DNA of 64,000 bases from an uncultured Flavobacteriales bacterium (GTDB taxonomy: Bacteria > Bacteroidota > Bacteroidia > Flavobacteriales_D > Crocinitomicaceae): positions 1 through 64,000 of the forward strand of contig CAJAII010000008.1 of the NCBI GenBank assembly GCA_903939755.1. Direction: 5' to 3'. The first letter of the stretch is position 1, and every line of letters begins with the position of its first letter. Of the stretch, positions 9,658 to 18,763 are shown one piece after another. The notes under the pieces were generated by a model that saw only the letters and a program-made list of their open reading frames with translations, was not told the origin of the DNA and searched no databases. The translations under genes were made by a program, and so were the position numbers.

Positions 9658-12168
9658 TCAATACTCCCACTTATCGTTAAAACTATTATAGAAGTTTATT
9701 CCAAATTTAAATTGAATGGAAGATTTATCAAATGAATTATTCTGACTAACAGCGTACAATCCAATTTTAAACAACTGCTTTCTAATTCTAAATTTCCTTT
9801 CTAAACCTGCATAAAATTCAACTTGGGAAAAATTGGAGCTGGGTATAGAAATCAATCCTCCTCCAATTGTTTCTTCCAATTTCAACTTATTGATTAGCCA
9901 AATTTTATTGAGAAAATAGCCATTGAAATGATGAATAAAATTGAATTGAATAAACGAATTAGACGTATTCAAAGCGGTGTCTAATAATTGCATCGTATTT
10001 ACAGGATTTGAGAAAAAGCCCATATCAGATGGCCTAAAGAATTTGTGTTCAATTAAACGTAAATCTTGCTTGTACAGGTATTGACCAGCCACAAATCGAA
10101 ATGAAGAATTACCAAATGACTTTAATTTCATGGTATGTGTTGCTTGAAATTCTAAATAACTAAAATTTGCTTCCGCATCAAAAATGGTTGGGATAGCCAC
10201 CTTATATTTCAAAAACACCACGGGCCAAATCGAACCTAAAACCACTTTTTTATGTTTGCGGATCGTATACTTTTGTCGAAAGTGATACTCTAAATCCAAA
10301 GAAAACTGCATAATTTTATACGGATCAAATAATTGAGCAGGCTGAACTTGCTTAAAAATAGCCAACCATTCTGGATATTCTAAGTTACCAATTGACTCTC
10401 GAAATGAATACAAAACAGAAGATTTTCCATACAAACCATTAACAATTTCTCGAGAAAAAAATGCTTCAAATTTTCGATTTCTTACTCTACTACTCGGTGC
10501 TATCGCTCCTACAATATTCTGAGATCCTGGGATAAAATCATATACATCCCCTATTTCAAATCCAATTTTAGAAAAATTCATTCTATTATAAAGCACTGAA
10601 CCTGCAAAAGAACCTTTAAAATCCTTGTTATAAAATCCATAATCAATATTCGGCGCAATAGTTATGATTTTTGAATTTTTAAATTCCTTCTGAAAAGAAA
10701 TACCAGGTCTATATCGAAATCCACCTATTCCAAAAGGAGTAAATTGAGAAATCACTGGCAAAATCGTAAATTCATATTTCTTAAATGAATTCACATGACT
10801 TATCCCTGACAAAAATATCGCGGAAAGATTGATCACGTTTCGTGTACTATCACTCTTCTTCAAATATTCTTCACTTTCGTGGTACAAGATGATACTGTCT
10901 TGTTCTTTAATAAATTGTTTTTCAAAATCTTTTAAAGTAAAAGGTCTAGTTTCATTCCAAAACGATGAATCCTTTTCAAAAGCATCCTCTTTGTAAACAG
11001 TTGATGCTAACCAGAAATTTTTCGGAGAATCATCCACTACAAATTTGTAGTCTTGATGAGATACGCGTATTAAACCATTTATCAAATCCTTTCCTTCTTT
11101 TAGGTTGTAAACAAATTCTCTTCGAATCGGAACTAAATGTTCTCCTACTTTTTTATAATCGCAGATGATGTGAATATCTTTAAAATAATTAAGGACTTTT
11201 TTATTCACTTGGAGTTCATAAGATACCAATTCCCAGCTCCCTTCTCGAATAAATAAGGTTCCTGAAAACAAGGCCTCGTAATCAAACTTAGGCTTTACGG
11301 TAACCTCATTGATCATCGCTCCTGTGGAGTCCACAAAAGTATTTTCCAAAAAATAGCTATAATACATAAATGCATTGTCAGCCAATGGAGAGACCAAAGG
11401 ATTTTGAGTTAACTTGTTGGATGAGATTGAATTATCAAAAAGAGAAAAATGAGCATCCTTAATTCCATTAATAAATAGATACGGATTCGCAGACAAGCTT
11501 TGTTCTTCGGCTATACGTTGATCCGCATTTCCAAAATCAAAACTAACTCCTACTTGTGATGTATTGTTAGTCATTGTGGAAGAACGATCCGCCAAATCGT
11601 TGTAGGCATAAAATTCATCTTTAAATTTTCCGATGCGCTTGTAAGAGGTTTTTGCTTTCCATTCAATGATGTTTAACTTATCTTTTCCGATGATTGAATC
11701 CCTTTCAAGACTATCTAATTTTGCCTTTTCAAGCGTGGAAAAGCAATAAGTTTCGCATTCGTACTCAGCCAACAAGTCTTGAAAATAAGGTCTTTTCTTA
11801 ATAACTTCCTTCATTAACTCCTTTCCTTTGTCTTTTTTACTTTGAGCAAAAACAGTTATCTCATCCAGTTCTAGCGTGTTCTCTTTCATAACAATTACTA
11901 AAGTATTAGCCAGATTGACAATTTCAACTGTATCTGTTTTGGTTTCAAAACCTATGGATGAAAAGATCATAACATGCTTACCCTTCTTCAGTTCTAATTG
12001 AAAATTTCCTGAAGCATTTGCCACCGTTCCATATGATTCATTCAATAGACGCACTTTTGCAAAGGGTATTTCAACGGAATCCTTATCCATTATTTTACCT
12101 GTCAAAACTTGGGAAAAAGAAATGAAACTTGCTACAACAAAGAGAATACTGAAATTGATTTTATGCAT
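9658..12168 (-). CDS. DUF5686 family outer-membrane protein with carboxypeptidase-like regulatory domain
   Basis: 836 residues. A signal peptide (1-19, ending FISFSQ) precedes a carboxypeptidase-regulatory-like beta domain (about 20-95; TGKIMDKDSVEIPFAKVRL, then GFETKTDTV). This is the plug-type domain common at the N-terminus of Bacteroidota outer-membrane proteins. The rest is the long DUF5686 region. Its C-terminal half is rich in alternating aromatic strands and ends in FNDKWEY, typical of a beta barrel. Function of DUF5686 is unknown; outer-membrane location is inferred. The ATG gives a clean signal peptide. The gene is transcribed against both neighbours and is bracketed by the 31-base tail repeats. 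Confidence 0.88.
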   Translation of the reverse strand: MHKINFSILFVVASFISFSQVLTGKIMDKDSVEIPFAKVRLLNESYGTVANASGNFQLELKKGKHVMIFSSIGFETKTDTVEIVNLANTLVIVMKENTLELDEITVFAQSKKDKGKELMKEVIKKRPYFQDLLAEYECETYCFSTLEKAKLDSLERDSIIGKDKLNIIEWKAKTSYKRIGKFKDEFYAYNDLADRSSTMTNNTSQVGVSFDFGNADQRIAEEQSLSANPYLFINGIKDAHFSLFDNSISSNKLTQNPLVSPLADNAFMYYSYFLENTFVDSTGAMINEVTVKPKFDYEALFSGTLFIREGSWELVSYELQVNKKVLNYFKDIHIICDYKKVGEHLVPIRREFVYNLKEGKDLINGLIRVSHQDYKFVVDDSPKNFWLASTVYKEDAFEKDSSFWNETRPFTLKDFEKQFIKEQDSIILYHESEEYLKKSDSTRNVINLSAIFLSGISHVNSFKKYEFTILPVISQFTPFGIGGFRYRPGISFQKEFKNSKIITIAPNIDYGFYNKDFKGSFAGSVLYNRMNFSKIGFEIGDVYDFIPGSQNIVGAIAPSSRVRNRKFEAFFSREIVNGLYGKSSVLYSFRESIGNLEYPEWLAIFKQVQPAQLFDPYKIMQFSLDLEYHFRQKYTIRKHKKVVLGSIWPVVFLKYKVAIPTIFDAEANFSYLEFQATHTMKLKSFGNSSFRFVAGQYLYKQDLRLIEHKFFRPSDMGFFSNPVNTMQLLDTALNTSNSFIQFNFIHHFNGYFLNKIWLINKLKLEETIGGGLISIPSSNFSQVEFYAGLERKFRIRKQLFKIGLYAVSQNNSFDKSSIQFKFGINFYNSFNDKWEY

Positions 12169-12286
12169 GTTGATTTTAGAAAGTTGTTTTTTTTTCGCCT
12201 TGGCGAAAGTGGGTGCTGTTCTCTACTTTTTGTTTTTAAATGTAATAACTTTATTTTAATTTGTATATGTTTTTCAACTTACCCAC

Positions 12287-12317
12287 AACGAGTCGCTAGT
12301 ACAAGTTTCATGTATTA
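12287..12317 (+). repeat. Gene-tail direct repeat, copy 2
   Basis: 28 of 31 bases match 9310-9340, including the aminotransferase terminal codons and stop (AACGAGTCGCTAG), but here there is no gene upstream on this strand. It looks like a remnant of the aminotransferase 3' end left in front of metF. Confidence 0.7.
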
Positions 12318-12353
12318 TAAACTATTTGATACTTAAATAAAAAGGAAAAGGGT

Positions 12354-12361
12354 TACCTTTG
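12354..12361 (+). promoter_or_regulatory. TAnnTTTG -7 element before metF
   Basis: TACCTTTG is a perfect match to the Bacteroidota -7 element, 16 bases before the metF ATG. The nearest upstream TTTG (12325-12328) is 25 bases away, longer than usual, so only the -7 element is called. Confidence 0.55.
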
Positions 12362-12377
12362 TTCTTCTATAAATCGC

Positions 12378-13328
12378 ATGAAAGTAACAGATCATATTAA
12401 AGAAGCGAAGGATACCTTATTCTCTTTCGAGATTTTGCCTCCTTTAAAAGGTAAAAGCATTCAATCTATTTATGATGGAATAGATCCTTTGATGGAGTTT
12501 CAACCTAAGTTTGTGAACGTTACGTATCATAGAGAGGAATTTATTTATAAAGAGCGAGAAAATGGCCTTTTGGAAAAAATAGCCATTCGTAAACGTCCAG
12601 GAACGGTAGGTATTTGTGCTGCTATAATGAATAAATATAATGTAGATGCGATACCACATCTCATTTGCGGTGGCTTTAGCAAGGAAGACACCGAAAATGC
12701 CCTGATTGATTTGCAGTTTTTGGGGATTGATAATGTACTAGCTTTGCGTGGAGATGCCTATAAAACAGAAGCTAATTTTCGCCCTCATCCCGACGGTCAC
12801 CAATATGCGGTTAAGCTCGTTGAGCAAATCACTGACATGAATAAAGGAAATTACATGATGGATGATGTGCAATTAGAACCAACGAACTTTTGCATCGGTG
12901 CTGCTGCCTATCCAGAAAAACACTTCGAAGCAATGAATTTAGCGACTGATTTAATGCATTTAAAGCAAAAAGTAGATGCGGGCGCCGAATATATCGTTAC
13001 GCAGATGTTTTTTGATAATAAAAAATATTTTTCTTTTGTTGAAGCATGTCGAAATATGGGCATAATGGTACCTATCATTCCGGGACTTAAGCCACTGAAA
13101 ACCTTAAGTCATATTTCTTTTATTCCTAAATTCTTTCACATTGATTATCCTATTGAGCTTTCTTCTGAGTTGCTAAAATGCAAGGACAACAAAGCAGTGG
13201 AGAAATTGGGAATTGAATGGGGGATCCATCAGTCGATGGAATTAAAGAAAAATAACGTGCCGTGTATTCATTATTATACGATGTCGAATTCATCTTCGGT
13301 AAAAGCCATCGCTAGCAAAGTTTTTTAA
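12378..13328 (+). CDS. metF: 5,10-methylenetetrahydrofolate reductase
   Basis: 316 residues, the usual length for bacterial MetF (FAD TIM barrel). It reduces methylene-THF to 5-methyl-THF for methionine synthesis. Family landmarks: FSFEILPPLKGKS near the N-terminus (catalytic Glu in the SFExxPP motif), VTYHRE, ICAAIMNKYNVDAIPHLICGG, LALRGD, CIGAAAYPEKH, DAGAEYIVTQMFFD and PIIPGLKPLKT. The promoter is 16 bases upstream. The small secreted-protein gene at 13338 starts nine bases after the stop, so the two are probably cotranscribed. Confidence 0.95.
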   Translation: MKVTDHIKEAKDTLFSFEILPPLKGKSIQSIYDGIDPLMEFQPKFVNVTYHREEFIYKERENGLLEKIAIRKRPGTVGICAAIMNKYNVDAIPHLICGGFSKEDTENALIDLQFLGIDNVLALRGDAYKTEANFRPHPDGHQYAVKLVEQITDMNKGNYMMDDVQLEPTNFCIGAAAYPEKHFEAMNLATDLMHLKQKVDAGAEYIVTQMFFDNKKYFSFVEACRNMGIMVPIIPGLKPLKTLSHISFIPKFFHIDYPIELSSELLKCKDNKAVEKLGIEWGIHQSMELKKNNVPCIHYYTMSNSSSVKAIASKVF

Positions 13329-13337
13329 CTCAATTCT

Positions 13338-13877
13338 ATGAAATATCTACAGCTTGTAATTCTTCTTTTGACGCCCGTTTTTTTTGGCTATTCCCAAGGT
13401 GTTAAATTATCAAACGCTTTAGTCATAGGGCAATTTGATAAAGCAGAAGATCGCTTCTCTATTGAAGTAAATGTTACGGAAATCTTTAATTCGCTAGGCA
13501 TCAAAGCAATCCCATCAATTAACGTGATGAAACAAGGGGCTGATCCTTTAATTTTAGCGTCGGATACGATGGTAAACAATCTGAAAATAAAGGGATTTGA
13601 TACTTATGTGGTTGTAAACGTAAAAGGATATGATCGTAAATTTAAAAATTCCAGCGCTGAAATGTCCTTGGAAGAGGCCTTGAAACAAACCAGTATTTAT
13701 CATTTATATAAAGATGATATTACTTCGATTACCTTTGAATTTAGTGTATTTCGAAACGGAAAGAGAATCAATACGAACTTATTAAAAGTGGGAAACATTT
13801 CAAATCGTGACGATGTCTTAAAACGATTCAGAAAAAAAGCACCCAAGCACCTATCTAACTATTTCTTGGCTGGCTAG
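13338..13877 (+). CDS. Small secreted protein of unknown function
   Basis: 179 residues. A signal peptide (about 1-19, ending FGYSQ) is followed by a soluble alpha/beta-looking domain with no motif I recognise. Charged helix-forming stretches end the protein (RDDVLKRFRKKAPKHLSNYF). The gene starts nine bases after metF, suggesting cotranscription, although no functional link is evident. The stop lies three bases from the end of the convergent gene at 13881. Confidence 0.75.
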   Translation: MKYLQLVILLLTPVFFGYSQGVKLSNALVIGQFDKAEDRFSIEVNVTEIFNSLGIKAIPSINVMKQGADPLILASDTMVNNLKIKGFDTYVVVNVKGYDRKFKNSSAEMSLEEALKQTSIYHLYKDDITSITFEFSVFRNGKRINTNLLKVGNISNRDDVLKRFRKKAPKHLSNYFLAG

Positions 13878-13880
13878 TAA

Positions 13881-14771
13881 TTAGTTATTCATTTGGTAAC
13901 TCTTCTCTTTTTGCTGATCGGAAGGGTCTCCGTACGCACCACACTTAGGCGGTCTTTCGAATAACTTAATGAATTTTATCTGTGCATGTACCGGCCAATA
14001 AGTCGACGAAAACCAGTTCATTCTACCATTTATTCCGTTGTAATCTCGAATGCCAATAACAGGAAGCGTAATAGTTGGAACCATCATCCAAGCGCGGTTA
14101 AAGCGAATTCCCACACCAATGGAATAATGAAATTGAACTTGAAATTTACGATGAAAGTCAAAGGGCTGTTGGTTCATTCCATTTTGGTAGGCTTCTTCGC
14201 TACGCAAGATGTTGTAATCAAAATTAAACCCGATGGAATTATCAATAAAATATTTCCTTGCCTTTTCTATTTTTTTCTTCCCAAAATATACTAAGGTATG
14301 AGCTGAAAACCGACCGTAAAGAAATCCATTGGACAACGTTCCGCTACTTTCCACACTTGATGTAACTTCGCCTAATGCATTGGTTGAATCAAGATTGGTG
14401 GTTTCTGCGCCGCGGTATTGCTTGTAACCGATACCCCAATCTGTGTAATCTAATAAGCGTGATTTCTTTAAGAATTTTATGGGTACTAATCCCTTCCATG
14501 CGGGGAAATTTACCATTCCTATTTCAGCAAAAAAACCAAGTTTTCCGGCAGGATCTATGGTATATAAACCCCGCTGTCCGCCAGTAGTAGAATCGGTTAG
14601 CACAAAGGAGGGACTTTGACTTTTTGTCATTTGATAGGTCGCACCAAAATTAAATTGAATGCCGTCATTGGTCACGATAATGTAATCATTTCCCTTTGCA
14701 CCCTTTTTAAATCCTCCTTGCGCAAATGATATACAAGGTAACAATAGCGCTATCAGTATAAATTTTTTCAT
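13881..14771 (-). CDS. Probable outer-membrane beta-barrel protein
   Basis: 296 residues with a signal peptide (1-17, ending ISFAQ). The mature part is rich in aromatic beta strands (FNFGATYQM, GIGYKQY, FLYGRFSAHTLVYFGKK, FQVQFHYSIGVGIRFNRAW), as in small Bacteroidota outer-membrane barrels. The ATG overlaps the kmo stop by four bases (ATGA), so it is translationally coupled to kmo. I do not recognise the specific family. Confidence 0.75.
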   Translation of the reverse strand: MKKFILIALLLPCISFAQGGFKKGAKGNDYIIVTNDGIQFNFGATYQMTKSQSPSFVLTDSTTGGQRGLYTIDPAGKLGFFAEIGMVNFPAWKGLVPIKFLKKSRLLDYTDWGIGYKQYRGAETTNLDSTNALGEVTSSVESSGTLSNGFLYGRFSAHTLVYFGKKKIEKARKYFIDNSIGFNFDYNILRSEEAYQNGMNQQPFDFHRKFQVQFHYSIGVGIRFNRAWMMVPTITLPVIGIRDYNGINGRMNWFSSTYWPVHAQIKFIKLFERPPKCGAYGDPSDQQKEKSYQMNN

Positions 14772-16135
14772 ACGATAAAATTGAATTGTTTGCTTTTTTC
14801 AGCTAATAGTTCCATTATTTCAGCGCTGTCCCAATCGTTTTCAATTCCAGGAATCGCCATGATTTCATCCATAATTCCATTTTGAATATTTCCTTGCTCG
14901 TACGCAACGCTATACCTAATATTGCTGAAGGTAACCTGGGAATACAACGGCATCCATTGTTTTGGATACAAGGCACTAAATTTCGCTTCAATTTTTTTGC
15001 GCAAAATAAATGATGGATCACCAACGAAATCGCGCATAACGAAATAATTATCTAAGGATAAATCTTGCAAGGCATCGCCATCTGCTTTTCTTGTTCTGCT
15101 GTATTCCTCAAATACGTCAGGCCAATTTTCATTGTGTTTCTGCATTAATCCCCAAAGAACAGAACAATCTTCAAATCCAGCATTCATTCCTTGACCGTAA
15201 AAAGGAACGGTGGCATGTGCTGCATCACCCATTAGGGCTACTTTTCCTTTATGCCAAGGTTGACAACGAATAATCGCAAGATTGGAAAGTGGATGATCTT
15301 CCCACGCATCCGCGATGTTAGGCATCATGGTGTAAAAATCGGGAAATACCTCCAAGAAAAAAGCGTTCACCGCTTCCCGTGAATTGAGTTTATCAAAGGC
15401 GTATTTATCGCCTTCATGTGGCATAAAGAGCGTACACGTAAACGATCCGTCTTCGTTGGCCAAAGCAATCAACATAAAACGTCCTCGTGGCCAAATATGA
15501 AGTGCATTTTTATCCATTCTATAATTACCGTTTTCATCAGCGGGCAATAAGATTTCTCGGTACCCATCTGCAATGAAATTCTGGCTGTAGGTAAAGCGCT
15601 GCATTTTTTGCATGGAATTGTACCGAACATTCGAAAAAGCGCCATCTGCTGCAAATACCACATCGGATTGAACGCTGAATGATTCATTCGTTTTATTATT
15701 TGTCAAATAGACAATGCCCTTTTCTAAATCTACTTTCTCACAGGTGTGTTCGTAATGTATGGTAGCACCACCATGTTTTTCAGCCACATCCATCATCGTA
15801 GCATTTACTTTTCCTCTCGATACGGAAAAGATCGCTTCTCCGTCCTTACCGTATTGCTGATAATTTAGGTTTCCCTCAAGGTCGTGCATGACTCTTCCAT
15901 ACATTGGAATTGCTATTTTTCGTACCTCGTCCCCAACTCCTACGGCATCAAGTGCTGTCCACCCGCGAACGGATAAAGCTAGGTTAATGGACTTTCCAGC
16001 ACTAATTTCAGCTAAACGGATGTCCGGTCTTCGCTCGTAAATGGTTACTTTATATCCTGCTTTGGCAAGGTATACCGCCCATAGCGATCCTACGAGACCT
16101 GCTCCAATTATTACTGCGTTTTTATCGTTTTCCAT
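14768..16135 (-). CDS. kmo: Kynurenine 3-monooxygenase
   Basis: 455 residues from the ATG at 16135. The frame stays open to a TTG at 16147, but the ATG gives the usual short N-terminus before the FAD fold. An FAD flavoprotein hydroxylase: GAGLVGSLWAVYLAKAG with YERR (dinucleotide-binding fold), the KSINLALSVRGW motif characteristic of KMO, and MGDAAHATVPFYGQGMNAGFEDC (FAD-binding GD motif). It converts L-kynurenine to 3-hydroxykynurenine, usually for tryptophan breakdown or de novo NAD synthesis in Bacteroidota. No other kynurenine-pathway gene is in the window. Coupled to the downstream outer-membrane gene by an ATGA overlap. Confidence 0.95.
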   Translation of the reverse strand: MENDKNAVIIGAGLVGSLWAVYLAKAGYKVTIYERRPDIRLAEISAGKSINLALSVRGWTALDAVGVGDEVRKIAIPMYGRVMHDLEGNLNYQQYGKDGEAIFSVSRGKVNATMMDVAEKHGGATIHYEHTCEKVDLEKGIVYLTNNKTNESFSVQSDVVFAADGAFSNVRYNSMQKMQRFTYSQNFIADGYREILLPADENGNYRMDKNALHIWPRGRFMLIALANEDGSFTCTLFMPHEGDKYAFDKLNSREAVNAFFLEVFPDFYTMMPNIADAWEDHPLSNLAIIRCQPWHKGKVALMGDAAHATVPFYGQGMNAGFEDCSVLWGLMQKHNENWPDVFEEYSRTRKADGDALQDLSLDNYFVMRDFVGDPSFILRKKIEAKFSALYPKQWMPLYSQVTFSNIRYSVAYEQGNIQNGIMDEIMAIPGIENDWDSAEIMELLAEKSKQFNFIV

Positions 16136-16484
16136 TTTAGTCTTCAAATAAGTTTTTACACTTGTTCAACACAAAATTAAGCGCTTTGTTCTCTTATATG
16201 TCGATTCCTGCTTACAGTTATTCACACTAGTTCGTTTGTTTTCTTTTTCCGCTGCTTCAATTGCTGAGTTTTTGAAATTTTTAGTTTCAGTTCAGTAGTA
16301 GATACCATGAAATTCAAGTCTGAACACTTTTGGCTATTTAGTTCTCACTTCGAATGAATTCTACATTCTTTAACCTTAAAATATTTAACTTGTAAGATTG
16401 CGAATACTCAAAGAAAACAATAACTATTTGAATAGGTTTCTATCGTCGCCTATTATTCTGATAAAGCGCATCGAATTGAACTAC

Positions 16485-16563
16485 GGGAACCGTGCATCTC
16501 GACTACGCTCGATGCCCTTTAAGTGAATCGAGCGTAGTCGAGAGACACTTATATAGAAATCAC
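16485..16563 (+). repeat. Palindromic intergenic element A, copy 2
   Basis: A 17-bp perfect inverted repeat (16497-16513 with 16527-16543) encloses the 13-base loop GCCCTTTAAGTGA. This is the exact reverse complement of the loop at 9531-9543, while the flanks keep the same orientation as copy 1. The stem differs from copy 1 by one compensated base pair (CTTCG versus CTACG on the left arm, with the matching change on the right). Confidence 0.85.
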
Positions 16564-16670
16564 CCAAACACCGAAGTTTCGGTGGGGTTCAAGAGTGGAG
16601 TGCATTGAAGGATAATCAGCGACTTGATTTTTTCGTTCTTTTGTACTTGTGCTGAGCTTGCCGTAGTATC

Positions 16671-16727
16671 AAGACAAAAGGACAAAGAAAATGAGGTCCG
16701 ATTTTTTCCGCCTGGGCGGAGGACAAT
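16671..16727 (+). repeat. Intergenic repeat B, copy 2
   Basis: Matches the reverse complement of 9421-9469, with an additional perfect 6-bp-stem hairpin (16707-16720) inserted relative to that copy. Confidence 0.65.
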
Positions 16728-16790
16728 AGAGTTTGTTTTACTAAAATTGAACTTCATTTATCCCATTTAATTTTTTGTCAGACGCGAATT

Positions 16791-16814
16791 TTTTGTGTCT
16801 TTTATGACACAAAA
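16791..16814. promoter_or_regulatory. 9-bp hairpin upstream of panB
   Basis: TTTTGTGTC (16791-16799) and GACACAAAA (16806-16814) form a perfect inverted repeat with a 6-base spacer, 33 bases upstream of the panB -7 element. It could be an operator or simply an intergenic hairpin; nothing distinguishes these. Confidence 0.35.
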
Positions 16815-16846
16815 TCCTTCGCTTAGCGCTTACGCAAAACAATTTG

Positions 16847-16854
16847 TACTTTTG
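16847..16854 (+). promoter_or_regulatory. TAnnTTTG -7 element before panB
   Basis: TACTTTTG is a perfect -7 match 16 bases before the panB ATG. The short leader leaves no room for a riboswitch. No convincing TTG element at the expected spacing. Confidence 0.55.
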
Positions 16855-16870
16855 TTTCTAATTTTTAGGT

Positions 16871-17686
16871 ATGTCTGTTCATAAAAACGTAAAAAAGGTT
16901 ACCACGCATACGCTTCACGAGATGAAAGCAAATGGAGAACGAATCTCAATGCTGACCGGCTATGATTTTTCCATGGCTCGGATTCTAGATGAAGCGGGAA
17001 TTGATGTTATCCTAGTTGGGGATTCAGCGTCGAATGTGATGGCAGGTCACGAAACGACACTTCCCATTACACTGGATCAAATGATCTATCATGGCGCTGC
17101 AGTAGTTAGAGCGGTAAGTCGTGCTCTGGTAGTGGTTGATTTGCCTTTTGGAAGTTATCAAGGAAATTCTAAAGAAGCGCTTTCAAGTTCGATTCGAATT
17201 ATGAAAGAAACGGGCGCTCATGCTGTCAAAATGGAAGGCGGCCAGGAAATTTTGGAATCGATTCAACGGATATTAACGGCTGGTATTCCAGTTATGGGAC
17301 ACCTTGGACTTACACCACAATCGATTTATAAATTTGGAACTTATGTCGTAAGGGCAAAAGAGGAAGAGGAGGCCAAGCGCTTAATTGAAGATGCCTTGCT
17401 ATTAGAAAAAGCAGGTTGTTTTGCCATAGTTCTTGAAAAAATACCCGCTGTTCTTGCCGAAAAAGTAGCGAAAATGTTACAGATTCCGATCATCGGAATA
17501 GGCGCGGGGTCTGGTGTAGATGGCCAAGTTTTAGTGGCACATGACATGTTAGGAATCAACAACGAGTTTAATCCACGCTTTGTTCGGAAATATAATGACC
17601 TGCACAATCAAATGTTAAAGGCGTTTAGTTCGTATATTTCGGACGTGCAATCGGGTGATTTTCCGAATGAAAAGGAACAGTATTAA
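16871..17686 (+). CDS. panB: Ketopantoate hydroxymethyltransferase
   Basis: 271 residues, full length. Makes ketopantoate from 2-ketoisovalerate and methylene-THF, the first committed step of pantothenate and CoA synthesis. Motifs: [25 protein letters not shown] (metal-binding Asp), [26 protein letters not shown] and [22 protein letters not shown]. It is followed eight bases later by the ABC importer lipoprotein gene in the same direction, so the four genes 16871-20457 look like one operon. Confidence 0.96.
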   Translation: MSVHKNVKKVTTHTLHEMKANGERISMLTGYDFSMARILDEAGIDVILVGDSASNVMAGHETTLPITLDQMIYHGAAVVRAVSRALVVVDLPFGSYQGNSKEALSSSIRIMKETGAHAVKMEGGQEILESIQRILTAGIPVMGHLGLTPQSIYKFGTYVVRAKEEEEAKRLIEDALLLEKAGCFAIVLEKIPAVLAEKVAKMLQIPIIGIGAGSGVDGQVLVAHDMLGINNEFNPRFVRKYNDLHNQMLKAFSSYISDVQSGDFPNEKEQY

Positions 17687-17693
17687 TACTGCA

Positions 17694-18761
17694 ATGAAAT
17701 TAATTTTCCTTCTTTGTCTTTTTGGCTTGTTTGCCTGTTCCTCTGAAAATCAAAAAACAGTAGAACCCAAAAGTAAGTTCGCTTACGCACGTTGGCTTTC
17801 TATTACAGAGTCTGAGAATGGGGTTTTAATAAGCATCACTAATCCAGATAATATCACAGAAAAACTCGACTATTTTATTGGGGAAAATGGCCCAGCAAAC
17901 GCTACAACTATTTCGGTAAGCCAGAACGGACTTGCGGTTCTTTCCTCCACGCATGTCGGCATGTTGGGATTGCTTAATGAAATTAATGCCATTTCAGCGG
18001 TAGCGGACAAAAAGTTAATTTACAATAAGGAACTTAATGATCGAATTGAAAATAGGAAGGTGGTTTCCTTGGGACAAGAAACAGATTTATCGTCCGAAAT
18101 GTTGTTGAATTCGAATTCGAAATTAGTGGTATATAGCGCTTTTTCAGGAAAAATAGCCATCGATAATAAGTTGAAAAAACTAGGAATTATTACCATTCCA
18201 AATTTTGATTGGAGAGAAACGCATCCTTTGGGAAAAGCACAATGGTTATTGCTTTTTGGCTATCTAACCGGCAAACAAGACTTGGCTAAAAAGGAATTCG
18301 CTGCCATCGTTAAAAGGTACAATGAGGTGAAAAGTCAATCGAAAAAATCGAATGTGAAAACTTTAGTGGGCAATTTAGCAGGGGATTTTTGGTACGCTCC
18401 AGCTGGTGAAAGTTACAATGCGACTTTATTAAAAGATGCCGGTGTAACTTATATTTTTAAAGAAAGCAAAGGAACGGGTAGCTTGTCTTTGTCCTTGGAA
18501 TACGTTTTTAGTAAGTCGGATGCTGTTAGTTTATGGTTGAATCCAGGATTTCTTAGTAAAGCTAAAATCGTTGCAAATAATCCCAAAGTAGCTCATTTTC
18601 CGGTGTATTCCAAAGGTGAAATTTATTGTTATGCCTACGATATGAATCGTTTTTGGGAGATGAGTGCTATTCAACCGGATCTTCTGCTAAGCGATCTTCA
18701 ACAAATTATTGATAAATTTAATTCAAACAAAAAATTACATTTTTACAAGAGGGTGGAATAA
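17694..18761 (+). CDS. ABC importer substrate-binding lipoprotein (siderophore/heme/B12 type)
   Basis: 355 residues from the ATG at 17694. The frame extends to a GTG inside panB, but only this ATG gives a proper lipoprotein signal (MKLIFLLCLFGLFAC, lipobox Cys at residue 15). The mature part is a periplasmic-binding fold of the BtuF/FhuD class: QNGLAVLSSTHVGMLGLLNEINAISAV near the N-terminus, then a WYAPAGES segment and a C-terminal lobe. In Bacteroidota these serve iron chelate, heme or cobalamin uptake; the ligand cannot be read from sequence. Eight bases after panB and two before the permease gene. Confidence 0.85.
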   Translation: MKLIFLLCLFGLFACSSENQKTVEPKSKFAYARWLSITESENGVLISITNPDNITEKLDYFIGENGPANATTISVSQNGLAVLSSTHVGMLGLLNEINAISAVADKKLIYNKELNDRIENRKVVSLGQETDLSSEMLLNSNSKLVVYSAFSGKIAIDNKLKKLGIITIPNFDWRETHPLGKAQWLLLFGYLTGKQDLAKKEFAAIVKRYNEVKSQSKKSNVKTLVGNLAGDFWYAPAGESYNATLLKDAGVTYIFKESKGTGSLSLSLEYVFSKSDAVSLWLNPGFLSKAKIVANNPKVAHFPVYSKGEIYCYAYDMNRFWEMSAIQPDLLLSDLQQIIDKFNSNKKLHFYKRVE

Positions 18762-18763
18762 CT

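Larger units (their letters stand above)
16136..16870. other. 735-base intergenic region, repeat-rich
   Basis: This lies between the divergent kmo and panB genes. It holds palindromic element A (16485-16563), repeat B (16671-16727), a 9-bp perfect hairpin at 16791-16814 and the panB -7 element. The only sizeable frame (16560-16757, minus) runs across these repeats and is not believed. Confidence 0.7.

Noticed and set aside
16560-16757. 65-residue minus-strand frame between kmo and panB
   Set aside because: It runs through repeat B and a hairpin, has no recognisable domain and no promoter; most likely a chance frame.
16855-16870. Cobalamin riboswitch ahead of the panB/importer operon
   Set aside because: Only 16 bases separate the -7 element from the panB start, and no B12-box was seen; there is no room for a riboswitch.
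17655-17693. GTG start for the substrate-binding lipoprotein inside panB
   Set aside because: It would add 13 residues before the lipoprotein signal and bury it; the ATG at 17694 gives a normal signal.
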